NCBI GenBank assembly: GCA_030527285.1
Contig: JAUNBC010000011.1
Coordinates: 1 to 51,882, forward strand
DNA: 51,882 nucleotides
Reading direction: 5' to 3'
Source of the DNA: Bacillota bacterium
GTDB lineage: Bacteria; Bacillota; Dehalobacteriia; UBA4068
Shown: in pieces, positions 14,777-26,504 of the stretch
Layout: each line of letters opens with the position of its first letter
Position numbering within the stretch: the stretch's first letter is position 1
Position numbers and translations under genes: made by a program
Notes under the pieces: model-generated
Seen by the model: the letters and a program-made list of their open reading frames with translations, nothing else
Database searches by the model: none
Told to the model about the DNA's origin: nothing

Positions 14777-16156
14777 ATGGCAAAGAACACCGCAATACCG
14801 TATAAGATCTACTTGAAAGAAGATGAGCTGCCGCGCGCTTGGTACAATGTCCGAGCCGATATGCGTACCGACCATCGCCCGCTGCTCAATCCTGCCACCC
14901 GGCAGCCGTTGACCGTTGCCGATCTGGAGCCGGTATTCTGCACCGAGCTGGCCAAGCAGGAGCTGAACACCCAGGATCGCTTCATCGAGATCCCCGAGGC
15001 GGTGCGCAATTTCTACAAGATGTACCGTCCGTCGCCGGTAGTGCGCGCCTACTGTCTGGAGCAGGCGCTGCATACCCCGGCGCATATCTATTACAAATAC
15101 GAGGGCGGCAATACCTCGGGCAGCCACAAGCTCAATTCGGCGATCGCTCAGGCCTATTATGCCTCGCAGCAGGGTCTGCGCGGCGTGACCACCGAGACAG
15201 GCGCCGGACAATGGGGCACGGCTTTGTCGATGGCCTGCGGCTATTTCGGCCTCGACTGCCGCGTCTTTATGGTCAAGTGCTCGGCGCAGCAAAAGCCCTA
15301 TCGCAAGGCGGTGATGGAGACGTATAACGCTACCATCGTGTCCTCGCCGTCAGACACCACCGCGGTGGGGCGCAAGATGCTCGCCGCCAATCCCGATAAT
15401 ACCGGCAGTCTTGGCACCGCTATTTCCGAGGCCGTGGAGCTGGCCGTCGCCAGCGAAGGCTACCGCTATGTGCTGGGCAGCGTGCTCGATCAGGTGCTGC
15501 TGCATCAGTCGATCATCGGCCTTGAGGCCAAGGCGGCGCTGGACGCCTACGGCGTTCAGCCGGATATCGTCATCGGCTGCGCCGGCGGCGGTTCCAATCT
15601 CGGCGGCCTGATGGCTCCCTATATGGGCGACAGGCTGGCTGGTAAACCCGCGCCCTATTTCATCGCCGTCGAGCCGTCGTCCTGCCCCTCGCTGACGCGC
15701 GGCCGCTTCGCCTATGATTACTGCGATACCGGCCATGTAACGCCGCTGGCCAAGATGTATACGCTGGGCAGCGGTTATATCCCGTCCTCCAGTCATGCCG
15801 GCGGCCTGCGCTATCACGGCATGAGCCCGATACTCTCGCAGCTGTACCATGACGGCTATCTTGACGAGGCGCGCTCGGTCAGGCAGACCGAGGTGTTCGC
15901 GGCGGCGGAGCTGTTCGCCCGCGTCGAGGGCACGCTGGCCGCGCCCGAGTCCGCCCATGCTATACGCGTCGCCATCGACGAGGCGCTCAAATGCAAGGAG
16001 AGCGGCGAGGCCAAGACCATACTGTTCGGCCTTACCGGTACGGGCTACTTTGACATGGCCGCCTATATAGCCTACAACAGCGGCACGATGCAGGATCATG
16101 TGCCGGACGACGAGGAGTTGGCAAAAGGGTTTGCCACTATCCCCCAGGTGGAGTAG
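14777..16156 (+). CDS. TrpB2-type tryptophan synthase beta subunit
   Basis: A 459-residue fold-type II PLP enzyme of the TrpB2 subgroup, which has an N-terminal extension compared with the usual ~400-residue TrpB1. PLP lysine Lys118 is in SGSHKLNSA; ETGAGQWG and the phosphate-binding loop GCAGGGSNLGG follow. TrpB2 converts serine and indole to tryptophan, often as a stand-alone indole-salvage enzyme because it does not pair with TrpA. No other trp gene is present here, and the gene has its own promoter and terminator, which fits that role. Strong GAGGAGG ribosome site. Confidence 0.93.
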   Translation: MAKNTAIPYKIYLKEDELPRAWYNVRADMRTDHRPLLNPATRQPLTVADLEPVFCTELAKQELNTQDRFIEIPEAVRNFYKMYRPSPVVRAYCLEQALHTPAHIYYKYEGGNTSGSHKLNSAIAQAYYASQQGLRGVTTETGAGQWGTALSMACGYFGLDCRVFMVKCSAQQKPYRKAVMETYNATIVSSPSDTTAVGRKMLAANPDNTGSLGTAISEAVELAVASEGYRYVLGSVLDQVLLHQSIIGLEAKAALDAYGVQPDIVIGCAGGGSNLGGLMAPYMGDRLAGKPAPYFIAVEPSSCPSLTRGRFAYDYCDTGHVTPLAKMYTLGSGYIPSSSHAGGLRYHGMSPILSQLYHDGYLDEARSVRQTEVFAAAELFARVEGTLAAPESAHAIRVAIDEALKCKESGEAKTILFGLTGTGYFDMAAYIAYNSGTMQDHVPDDEELAKGFATIPQVE

Positions 16157-16215
16157 CGGCAGGCAAGCGTTACCGGCGTCACCGCGCCGCTAAACGGCCT
16201 ATCACACGGTAAGCT

Positions 16216-16246
16216 ACGGCATGACCTTATGGTCATGCCGTTTTTT
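16216..16246 (+). terminator. Rho-independent terminator after trpB2
   Basis: ACGGCATGACC/GGTCATGCCGT (11 bp, TTAT loop) followed by six T. Confidence 0.92.
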
Positions 16247-16271
16247 GCCGCCGATTTTCGGCGGCGGGCTA

Positions 16272-16300
16272 TTGGCATTTGGCATGGTTTATGCTATAAT
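16272..16300 (+). promoter_or_regulatory. Promoter of the uvrB-rpoN run
   Basis: TTGGCA (16272-16277), 17-base spacer, TGCTATAAT extended -10 with consensus TATAAT at 16295-16300. The leader to uvrB is about 125 nt. I looked for a LexA box of the GAAC-n4-GTTC type and did not find one. Confidence 0.8.
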
Positions 16301-16433
16301 CAGTAGGCATGTTGAACCCGAACTCCGTCAGACGCCAGCGGGATGTTTAGAAGCGCCGACGCAGCCCGTCGCGGCGAGACGCCCGCTGGGCGTATCGTTT
16401 CGAGTTCAATGCGCCTATGCGGAGGCTAAACAG

Positions 16434-18449
16434 ATGACAACTGATATCCATAGTTATCAACAGCGCGAGCAAAACAGCTTCAAGCTGCATTCTTCTTATC
16501 AGCCCACCGGCGATCAGCCGCAGGCCATCGAGAAGCTGATCGACGGCGTACAGCGCGGCGACCGGCATCAGGTGCTGCTCGGCGTTACCGGCTCGGGCAA
16601 GACCTTTACCATGGCCAACGTTATAGCCAAGCTCGACCGGCCGACGCTGGTGATCGCGCATAACAAGACGCTGGCCGCGCAATTATGCGGCGAGTTCAAG
16701 GAATTCTTTCCCGAAAACGCCGTCGAATACTTCGTCAGCTATTATGATTACTATCAGCCGGAGGCTTATATCGCGGCCACCGATACCTATATCGCCAAGG
16801 ACAGCGCCATCAATGAGGAGATCGACAAGATGCGCCATGCCGCCACCTCGTCGCTGCTGACGCGCCGCGACGTGCTGATCGTGGCCTCGGTCTCGGCGAT
16901 ATACGGCCTCGGCGACCCGGCGGATTACCTTGACCTGTCGCTGGTGCTGTGGCAGGGGCAAACGATAGACCGCGAGCAGATACTGCGGCAACTGGTGAAT
17001 ATGCAATACAGCCGCAATGAGATGGACTTTCACCGCGGCACTTTCCGCGTACACGGCGAGGTGGTGGAGGTATTTCCCGCCGGTTCGGAGGGACGGGCGC
17101 TGCGTATCGAGATGTTCGGCGACGAGATCGAGCGGCTGAGCGAGATCGACACCCTGAGCGGCGAGGTCACGGAGGGCTTGCGGCGGCTGACGGTGTTCCC
17201 GGCCAATCATTATGTGACCAAGGCGGAGAAAATGCAGGCGGCGCTGGCGGCGATACGCGAGGAGTTAGCGGAGCGGCTGGACTATTTCCGCCGCGAGGGC
17301 AAGCTGCTGGAGGCGCAGCTATTGGAGCGGCGCACCAACTTTGATCTGGAGATGCTGGAGGAGCTGGGGCATTGCAGCGGCATCGAGAACTATTCGCGGC
17401 ATCTGACCGGCCGCCGCGCCGGCGAGCCGCCCTATACTTTGATCGACTATTTTCCCGATGATTTTCTGGTGATGATCGACGAATCGCATGTGACGCTGCC
17501 GCAATTACGCGGCATGTACGAGGGCGACCGCAGCCGCAAAAACGAGCTGATCAAGTACGGCTTCCGCCTGCCTTCGGCGCTGGATAACCGCCCGCTGACC
17601 TTCAGCGAATGGGAGAGCCGCGCCGGCCAGGCCATCTACGTCTCGGCCACGCCCGGCCCCTATGAGTTAGAGCGGAAGCAGCAGCTGGTGGAGCAGGTAG
17701 TGCGTCCCACCGGCCTGCTCGACCCGCAGATCGAGGTACGCCCGATCAAGGGGCAGATCGACGACCTGCTGCATGAGATACGCCTGCGCGCCGAAAAGCG
17801 GCAGCGCGTGCTGGTGACTACGCTGACCAAGCGCATGGCCGAGGATCTGACCGATTTTCTGCGCGAGGCGGGCGTGCGCGTCAAATACCTGCATTCCGAC
17901 GTCAAGACCCTGGAGCGCATGGCGATCATCCGCGAATTGCGTCTGGGCGAATTCGACGTGCTGGTGGGCATCAATCTGCTGCGCGAGGGGCTGGATCTGC
18001 CCGAGGTGACGCTGGTGGCGATACTCGACGCGGATAAAGAGGGCTTTCTCCGTTCCGAGCGCTCGCTGATCCAGACCATCGGCCGCGCCGCGCGCAACGT
18101 CGAGGGGCGCGTCATCATGTACGCCGATAAATATACTGACAGCATGAACGCGGCTATCGGCGAGACCGAGCGCCGCCGCGCCAAACAGCAGGCGTATAAT
18201 CAGCAGCATGGCGTGATACCGCGCACCATTGTCAAGAACGTGCGCGAGCTGCTGGCCTTCGGCGGCGGCGAGGACGATAAGCGCGGCCGCGATAAGCGGC
18301 AGCTGGCGAATATGAGCCGCAGCGAGCGGCAGAAGATGCTGCGCAGTCTGGAGAAGGAAATGAGCGAAGCGGCGCGGAGGCTGGATTTCGAGGAGGCGGC
18401 GCTGCTGCGCGACGCTATCTATGAGATCCGCTCTGAGGAGGATAAATAA
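16434..18449 (+). CDS. uvrB: Excinuclease ABC subunit B
   Basis: A 671-residue nucleotide-excision-repair helicase that opens DNA at lesions and loads UvrC. Visible are Walker A GVTGSGKT (Lys56), the beta-hairpin region around [10 protein letters not shown], the DESH box (MIDESH), motif V/VI regions ([23 protein letters not shown]) and the C-terminal UVR domain ([16 protein letters not shown]) that contacts UvrC. Start at 16434 follows GGAGG eight bases upstream; the longer frame reads back into the terminator and promoter. First gene of a run that also holds uvrA and uvrC. Confidence 0.98.
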   Translation: MTTDIHSYQQREQNSFKLHSSYQPTGDQPQAIEKLIDGVQRGDRHQVLLGVTGSGKTFTMANVIAKLDRPTLVIAHNKTLAAQLCGEFKEFFPENAVEYFVSYYDYYQPEAYIAATDTYIAKDSAINEEIDKMRHAATSSLLTRRDVLIVASVSAIYGLGDPADYLDLSLVLWQGQTIDREQILRQLVNMQYSRNEMDFHRGTFRVHGEVVEVFPAGSEGRALRIEMFGDEIERLSEIDTLSGEVTEGLRRLTVFPANHYVTKAEKMQAALAAIREELAERLDYFRREGKLLEAQLLERRTNFDLEMLEELGHCSGIENYSRHLTGRRAGEPPYTLIDYFPDDFLVMIDESHVTLPQLRGMYEGDRSRKNELIKYGFRLPSALDNRPLTFSEWESRAGQAIYVSATPGPYELERKQQLVEQVVRPTGLLDPQIEVRPIKGQIDDLLHEIRLRAEKRQRVLVTTLTKRMAEDLTDFLREAGVRVKYLHSDVKTLERMAIIRELRLGEFDVLVGINLLREGLDLPEVTLVAILDADKEGFLRSERSLIQTIGRAARNVEGRVIMYADKYTDSMNAAIGETERRRAKQQAYNQQHGVIPRTIVKNVRELLAFGGGEDDKRGRDKRQLANMSRSERQKMLRSLEKEMSEAARRLDFEEAALLRDAIYEIRSEEDK

Positions 18450-19790
18450 GTGGAGCAGCAAGTTGCGCCCGTAACGGAAAGCGTGACGGAAGCGCAGGCT
18501 ATGGACGCGCCGGAGCAAGACGCGCCGCGCAAGGATAGCGGCTGGAAGCGCAAGGCGGCGATCTTTCTCAGCTCGCAGCTGATAACGCTGACCGGCTCGC
18601 TGGTGGTAGCCTATGCGGTGATCTGGTATATCACGCTCGAAACCAGCTCCGGCACGATGATGATGATATCGGTGCTGTGCAGCTGCCTGCCGCAGGTGCT
18701 GGTGATGCCGGTAGCCGGAGTATGGGCGGATCGCTATAACCGCAAGCTGCTGATCATCGCCGCCGATCTGTTCATCGCCGCCGCCACCCTGATCTTAGCC
18801 GTACTGTGGCTGAGCGGCTATCAGCAGCTGTGGTTCGTATTTGCGGTCATGTGCGTGCGCTCGCTGGCCGGCGGCATACAGTCGCCGGCGGTCAATGCGC
18901 TGATACCGCAGATCGTGCCCACCGAGCAGCTGACGCGCATCAATGCGCTGTTCGTCACCATCAACAATTTGCTGACCCTGCTGGCTCCGGCCTTGGGCGG
19001 GGTGCTGCTGGCGGTCACCGGCTTCGCTTCGGCGCTGTTCTTCGACGTCGGCACCGCCGTGATCGGCGTGGGCGTGCTATGTCTGCTGCATGTCGAGCGT
19101 CCGCTCAAACCCGAGGGCGCGGCGCAGGGCTCGCTGTGGGCGGAGGCGCGCGAGGGCCTGTCCTATATCCGCGGCACCGATTGGCTGCGTATGCTGCTGC
19201 TGTTCTATGCGGTCGGCTTCTTCCTGGTCACGCCTGCCAGTTCGCTGACGCCGATCTTTATCGAGCGCGAGTTCGGCCCCGAGGTGTGGCGCTTATCCGC
19301 CAATGAGATCGTCTGGTCGCTGGGCGCGGTGATCGGCGGCGTGGCGGTGGCCTCTTGGGGCGGCTTCCGCAACCGCCTGCTGTCGATGGCGGTCGCCTGT
19401 CTGGCATTCGGCGTGACCTTCGTGCTGATGGGCGCGGCGGCGAGCTTCTGGTTCTATCTGTTGATGATGGGTATAGCCGGCCTGTTCCTGCCGCTGTTCT
19501 CCACGGCGGAGATGACGCTGATACAGGAAAAGACCGACGAGCAGATGATGGGGCGGGTGTTCTCGGTGATCAATTTAGTGGCGGTGCTGGCGATGCCGCT
19601 GGCGATGCTGATCTTCGGCCCGCTGGCCGACGTTATCGACATCCGCTATATACTGTACGGCAGCGGCGGCCTGCTGGCGCTGCTATCCTTCGCCATGATC
19701 TTCAATAAGCGGGTGCTGGCCTTAGACGCTGACGGCCGCCCCGATATGCCCAAGATAAAGCCTAAAGCAAGCGATAACATCACGGAATAG
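18450..19790 (+). CDS. MFS transporter (enterobactin-exporter/MFS_3-like)
   Basis: A 446-residue protein with twelve predicted membrane helices and the loop 2-3 MFS motif (GVWADRYNRKLLI). The N-terminal ~35 residues are hydrophilic. It resembles drug or siderophore exporters of the MFS_3/EntS type; the substrate is unknown. It starts with GTG at 18450 immediately after the uvrB stop, with GAGGAGG upstream inside uvrB, and ends nine bases before uvrA. Insertion of a transporter between uvrB and uvrA is uncommon; the tight spacing implies co-transcription with repair genes. Confidence 0.9.
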   Translation: MEQQVAPVTESVTEAQAMDAPEQDAPRKDSGWKRKAAIFLSSQLITLTGSLVVAYAVIWYITLETSSGTMMMISVLCSCLPQVLVMPVAGVWADRYNRKLLIIAADLFIAAATLILAVLWLSGYQQLWFVFAVMCVRSLAGGIQSPAVNALIPQIVPTEQLTRINALFVTINNLLTLLAPALGGVLLAVTGFASALFFDVGTAVIGVGVLCLLHVERPLKPEGAAQGSLWAEAREGLSYIRGTDWLRMLLLFYAVGFFLVTPASSLTPIFIEREFGPEVWRLSANEIVWSLGAVIGGVAVASWGGFRNRLLSMAVACLAFGVTFVLMGAAASFWFYLLMMGIAGLFLPLFSTAEMTLIQEKTDEQMMGRVFSVINLVAVLAMPLAMLIFGPLADVIDIRYILYGSGGLLALLSFAMIFNKRVLALDADGRPDMPKIKPKASDNITE

Positions 19791-19799
19791 GAGCGAACA

Positions 19800-22646
<2,847 letters not shown>

Positions 22647-22664
22647 GCGGCGGAGGCGGCGGCG

Positions 22665-24539
22665 ATGAATGACAAGATCGCGGAAAAACTGAAAAAGCTG
22701 CCTGCCCAGCCCGGCTGCTATCTGATGAAGGACGCCGCCGGTACGGTGATCTATGTCGGCAAGGCGGTCAATCTGCGCCATCGCGTGCGCTCCTATTTTA
22801 CCGGCAGCCATGACGGCAAGACCGAGCTGCTGGTCGCCAATATCGACGACCTGGAGACGATAGTAGTCGATTCGGAGGCCGAGGCGTTGATTTTGGAGTC
22901 CAATCTGATCAAGGAATACCTGCCGCATTACAATATACTGATGCGCGACGACAAGCATTATCCGTATCTGCGGCTGACTTTGGACGAGCAATATCCGCGC
23001 CTGCTGGTGGCGCGCCGCGCCAAGAACGACGGCAGCAAATACTTCGGCCCTTATCCCGACGTGCATGCGATGCGGCTGGGGCTGGGCTTTATCCGCGACT
23101 CCTTCCCGCTGCGCTCCTGCTCCGGCAAGAGCTGGCGCGCCGGACAACGCGCCTGCCTGAACGCGCATATCGGCCGCTGCCTAGCTCCCTGCGAGGGGCG
23201 GGTCAGCGCCGAGCAATACCGCGCCGTGGTCGACGAGGTGCAGATGTTCCTCAGCGGCAAGACCAAGGAGCTGCTCAAGCGGCAGCGGCAGTTGATGGAC
23301 GAGGCGGCGGCGGAATTGCGCTTTGAGCAGGCGGCCAGGCATCGCGATATCATCAACGGCCTGACGCAGATACAGATGCGCCAGCAGCTCGACGTTGGCG
23401 AGCGCGCCGGGCATTATGACGTGGCGGCGGTGGCGGTGGCCGAGGGTCAGGCGGTGGCGCAGGTGTTTTTTGTGCGCGGCGGCAAGGTCATCGGCAATCA
23501 GCATCAGTTTTTTGCCAATGCCGGCAGCGGCGATCCGGCGGCGCTGATGCAGAGCTTTTTCCTCGATTATTACGCCGGCGGCGATATGCTGCCGCCGCAT
23601 ATCTATGTCAATGCGCTGCCCGAGGATAAACAGCCGCTGGAGCAATTGTTGGCTGCCAGCTGCGGCCATAAGCCGCAGATCAGCAAGCCGCAGGCCGGCG
23701 ACAAGCGGCGGCTGCTGCGTCTGGCTGAGGAGAACGCCAAGCTGCTGCTGAGCAATCAGCTCAATTCGGAGCAGCGGCGCGAGCAGCGCAATGCCGAGGC
23801 GCTGGAGCGTTTGCGCACGCTGCTGCAGCTGCCGCGCACGCCGCAGCGCATCGAGTGCTACGACATCAGCCATATCCAGGGCGCGCATATGGTCGGCTCG
23901 ATGGCGGTGGCGCTGGGCGGCGAGATCGCTCCCCGGCACGGGCGCAAATTCAAGATCAAAACGCTCGACCACAGCGATGATTTCGCGGCCTTGGCCGAGG
24001 TATTGGAGCGGCGCTGGCGGCGGGGACGCGAGGAGCGCGAGCAGGGCAAAACGCCGCTCGATTTTGGCAACTGGCCGGAGCTGCTGCTGATCGACGGCGG
24101 CAAGGGGCAGCTGTCGGCGGTGCGGGAGCGTCTGGACGAGCTGGGGGCGGGGCAGGTCAATATCATCGCGCTGGCCAAGGAGAACGAGGAGATCTATACC
24201 GACGCACACGGCGAACCGCTGCTGCTGCCGCGAGAGGATGCGGCGCTGCAATTATTGCAGCGCCTGCGCGACGAGGCGCATCGTATGGCCGTCACCTATC
24301 ACCGGCAGCTGCGCGGCAAGGGGCAGCTGCATTCCGAGCTGGACGATATCGAGGGCGTGGGGCCGGTGAGGAGGCAGGCGCTGCTGCGCAGCTTCGGCTC
24401 GCTGAAGAATATCCGCGCCGCGTCGCTTGAGGAATTGGCCGCCGCGCCCAAGATGAACAAGGCGGCGGCGCTGAAGCTGTACGCGGCGCTGCATCCGCAG
24501 CAAGCCGGTACGGGAGAAAGCAAGGGCGAGGAGGAATGA
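22665..24539 (+). CDS. uvrC: Excinuclease ABC subunit C
   Basis: A 624-residue dual-incision nuclease. Order of domains: GIY-YIG nuclease (PGCYLMKDAAGTVIYVGKA, 3' cut), a cysteine-containing segment (CLNAHIGRCLAPCEG), a UVR domain near 200-235 that binds UvrB, the RNase H-like endonuclease domain (ECYDISHIQGAHMVGSM, LLLIDGGKGQL; 5' cut), and C-terminal helix-hairpin-helix motifs (IEGVGPVRRQALLRSFGSLKNI). Starts 18 bases after uvrA; the ATGA at its end nearly overlaps rapZ. Confidence 0.98.
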   Translation: MNDKIAEKLKKLPAQPGCYLMKDAAGTVIYVGKAVNLRHRVRSYFTGSHDGKTELLVANIDDLETIVVDSEAEALILESNLIKEYLPHYNILMRDDKHYPYLRLTLDEQYPRLLVARRAKNDGSKYFGPYPDVHAMRLGLGFIRDSFPLRSCSGKSWRAGQRACLNAHIGRCLAPCEGRVSAEQYRAVVDEVQMFLSGKTKELLKRQRQLMDEAAAELRFEQAARHRDIINGLTQIQMRQQLDVGERAGHYDVAAVAVAEGQAVAQVFFVRGGKVIGNQHQFFANAGSGDPAALMQSFFLDYYAGGDMLPPHIYVNALPEDKQPLEQLLAASCGHKPQISKPQAGDKRRLLRLAEENAKLLLSNQLNSEQRREQRNAEALERLRTLLQLPRTPQRIECYDISHIQGAHMVGSMAVALGGEIAPRHGRKFKIKTLDHSDDFAALAEVLERRWRRGREEREQGKTPLDFGNWPELLLIDGGKGQLSAVRERLDELGAGQVNIIALAKENEEIYTDAHGEPLLLPREDAALQLLQRLRDEAHRMAVTYHRQLRGKGQLHSELDDIEGVGPVRRQALLRSFGSLKNIRAASLEELAAAPKMNKAAALKLYAALHPQQAGTGESKGEEE

Positions 24540-24541
24540 GC

Positions 24542-25483
24542 ATGAGCGAGCAAAACGGCAAGGATCGGGTCAAAGGCGGCGGCGAGACGGCCGTCAGCGC
24601 CCGCCCGATACTGATCATCACCGGCATGAGCGGCGCGGGTAAAACGCATACCATCGCCACCTTGGAGGATCTGGGCTATTTCTGCGTCGATAATCTGCCG
24701 CCGCAGCTGTTCGGAAAATTTATCGAGGGCGTCGGCCTCAATACCGATAAGCTGCCCAAGACGGCGATCGTCGCCGATATACGCGGCGGCGCGGACGTGT
24801 TCCCGGCGGTGATCGAGGCCTTGCGCGAGCTCAAGGTGCAGGGCGTGAATTATGAGGTGGTATTCCTTGAGGCTTCGGACGAGGTGCTGGTCAGCCGCTA
24901 TAAGGAGACGCGCCGCCCGCATCCGCTGGCGCATGACGGGCAGGACGTGCTGGCCTCGATACGCGAGGAGCGGCGGCTGCTGACCGAGCTGCGCGGCATG
25001 GCCGATATCATCATCGACACCACCGAGCTGGTCAATCAGTATTTGACCCGCCATTTGAACATCCTGTTCGGCGGCGCGGAGAATGCCGGCTTTTCCGTGA
25101 CCGTTACCTCCTTTGGCTATAAATACGGCCTGCCCATTGACGCGGATCTGGTAGTGGACGTGCGTTTTTTGCCCAATCCCTATTATATCCCCACGCTCAA
25201 GCCGCTGACCGGCCTGGACAAAGAGGTGCGCGATTTTGTGCTGCGCAACCAGATCACCGTGGAGTTCCTGCGCTATTATGTGCGGCTGATCCGCTTTTTG
25301 CTGCCGCATTACCGTCACGAGGGCAAGAAGCATATCGCCGTCACCATCGGCTGCACCGGCGGCCGTCACCGCTCGGTGGCGATAGCGGAGGCGCTGGCCA
25401 AGCGTCTGCGCCATGACGGCTATGCGACGGCGGTGGTGCATCGGGATATAGAGCGCGCTAACCAGAAGCAGAAGGAACAATAA
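24542..25483 (+). CDS. rapZ: RNase adapter / nucleotide-binding protein RapZ
   Basis: A 313-residue P-loop protein (Walker A GMSGAGKT, Lys34; Walker B-like region VAD; conserved C-terminal TIGCTGGRHRSVAIAEAL). In Enterobacteria RapZ controls the GlmZ sRNA and so amino-sugar synthesis; in Firmicutes (YvcJ) its role is less clear. Of two ATGs (24536, 24542) the second is chosen, since GAGGAGG ends one base before the first but seven before the second. In most Firmicutes the next gene is yvcK; here whiA follows directly after 42 bases. Confidence 0.95.
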   Translation: MSEQNGKDRVKGGGETAVSARPILIITGMSGAGKTHTIATLEDLGYFCVDNLPPQLFGKFIEGVGLNTDKLPKTAIVADIRGGADVFPAVIEALRELKVQGVNYEVVFLEASDEVLVSRYKETRRPHPLAHDGQDVLASIREERRLLTELRGMADIIIDTTELVNQYLTRHLNILFGGAENAGFSVTVTSFGYKYGLPIDADLVVDVRFLPNPYYIPTLKPLTGLDKEVRDFVLRNQITVEFLRYYVRLIRFLLPHYRHEGKKHIAVTIGCTGGRHRSVAIAEALAKRLRHDGYATAVVHRDIERANQKQKEQ

Positions 25484-25525
25484 CCGGCGCATGGGGTTGC
25501 GCGCGAGGCAGAAAGAGGATAGACT

Positions 25526-26491
25526 ATGAGCTTTTCATCCGGCGTAAAAGAGGATCTGGCGCGTATCATGTCCAGCAAAGCCTGCTGCCGCCGCGCCGAA
25601 TTCGCCGCCTTTTTCCTTAGCTGCGGCAATATCCATATCGGCGCCAAGCACAGCGTGTCGCTGTCCATGGACGCGACGCTGGCCGTGGTCAGCCGCAAAA
25701 TGTTCACGTTGGCCAGGGATTTCGGCCTCAAGCGGGAGATCGTCATGCACCGCAACAGCCGCCTGCAAAAGAATCAGGTGTTCTCGCTGCTGATACCGGC
25801 GCAGCCGGCGGTGGGCGGGCTGCTGCGCGAGCTGGGTATGCTCGATGAGGACGATACCTGGCAGCTTAGCTTTCCCCGCCGCTTGCGTCAGGATTTCCTT
25901 GCCGGCGAATGCTGCCGCCGCGCCTATTTGCGCGGCGCCTTCCTCGCCGCCGGTTCGCTGACCGATCCCGGGGGCAGCTATCATCTCGAATTCGCCGCCC
26001 ATGAGCCGGCGCAGGCCGAACTGATAAAGGAGCTGCTGGCCGGCTTTGACATATCGGCCAAGATCACCCGCCGCAAGGAGCAGCCGCTGGTCTATTTGAA
26101 GGGCGCGGAACAGATCAGCCTGCTGCTGACCGTGCTCGGCTCTCATCGCGCTTTGCTTGAATTTGAGAATACGCGTATCGAAAAGGAAGTGCGTAATCGC
26201 GTCAACCGGCAGGTCAACTGCGATAACGCCAATATGGATAAGGCTATCGCTTCGGGGATGCGGCAGGCCGACGATATACGCTATATCGCCGCGCAGCTGG
26301 GGCTGGAAAAGCTGCCGCGCACGCTGCGCGAGGCCGCCTCATGGCGCTTGGAAAGCCCGGAGGCGTCGTTGAGCGAGCTGGCGGAGACTACCGGCCTCGG
26401 CCGTTCGGCGCTCAATCACCGGCTGCGGCGGCTCGGCGAGATCGCCGATAATATACGCAGCTTCGGCGTGCGCAATTGGAATATCAGGTGA
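25526..26491 (+). CDS. whiA: DNA-binding protein WhiA
   Basis: A 321-residue protein with the LAGLIDADG-like N-terminal fold (includes CCRRAYLRGAFLAAGS) and a C-terminal helix-turn-helix (RLESPEASLSELAETTGLGRSALNHRLRRLGEIA). Found throughout Gram-positive-lineage bacteria; it controls sporulation genes in Streptomyces and affects division and chromosome segregation in Bacillus. It sits in its usual neighbourhood after rapZ. The ATG at 25526 follows AGAGGATAG, giving normal family length. Confidence 0.95.
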   Translation: MSFSSGVKEDLARIMSSKACCRRAEFAAFFLSCGNIHIGAKHSVSLSMDATLAVVSRKMFTLARDFGLKREIVMHRNSRLQKNQVFSLLIPAQPAVGGLLRELGMLDEDDTWQLSFPRRLRQDFLAGECCRRAYLRGAFLAAGSLTDPGGSYHLEFAAHEPAQAELIKELLAGFDISAKITRRKEQPLVYLKGAEQISLLLTVLGSHRALLEFENTRIEKEVRNRVNRQVNCDNANMDKAIASGMRQADDIRYIAAQLGLEKLPRTLREAASWRLESPEASLSELAETTGLGRSALNHRLRRLGEIADNIRSFGVRNWNIR

Positions 26492-26504
26492 ACAGGGTGG
26501 AGCT

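Noticed and set aside
16271-16300. Sigma-54 promoter before uvrB (TGGCA repeats)
   Set aside because: The GG and GC elements are not at the -24/-12 spacing, and a good sigma-70 promoter is in the same place.
16301-16433. LexA (SOS) box in the uvrB leader
   Set aside because: GAAC and GTTC halves occur near 16313-16324 and 16405 but not as a properly spaced palindrome.
24536-24541. Earlier start codon for rapZ at 24536
   Set aside because: The ribosome site ends one base before it; the ATG at 24542 is spaced correctly.
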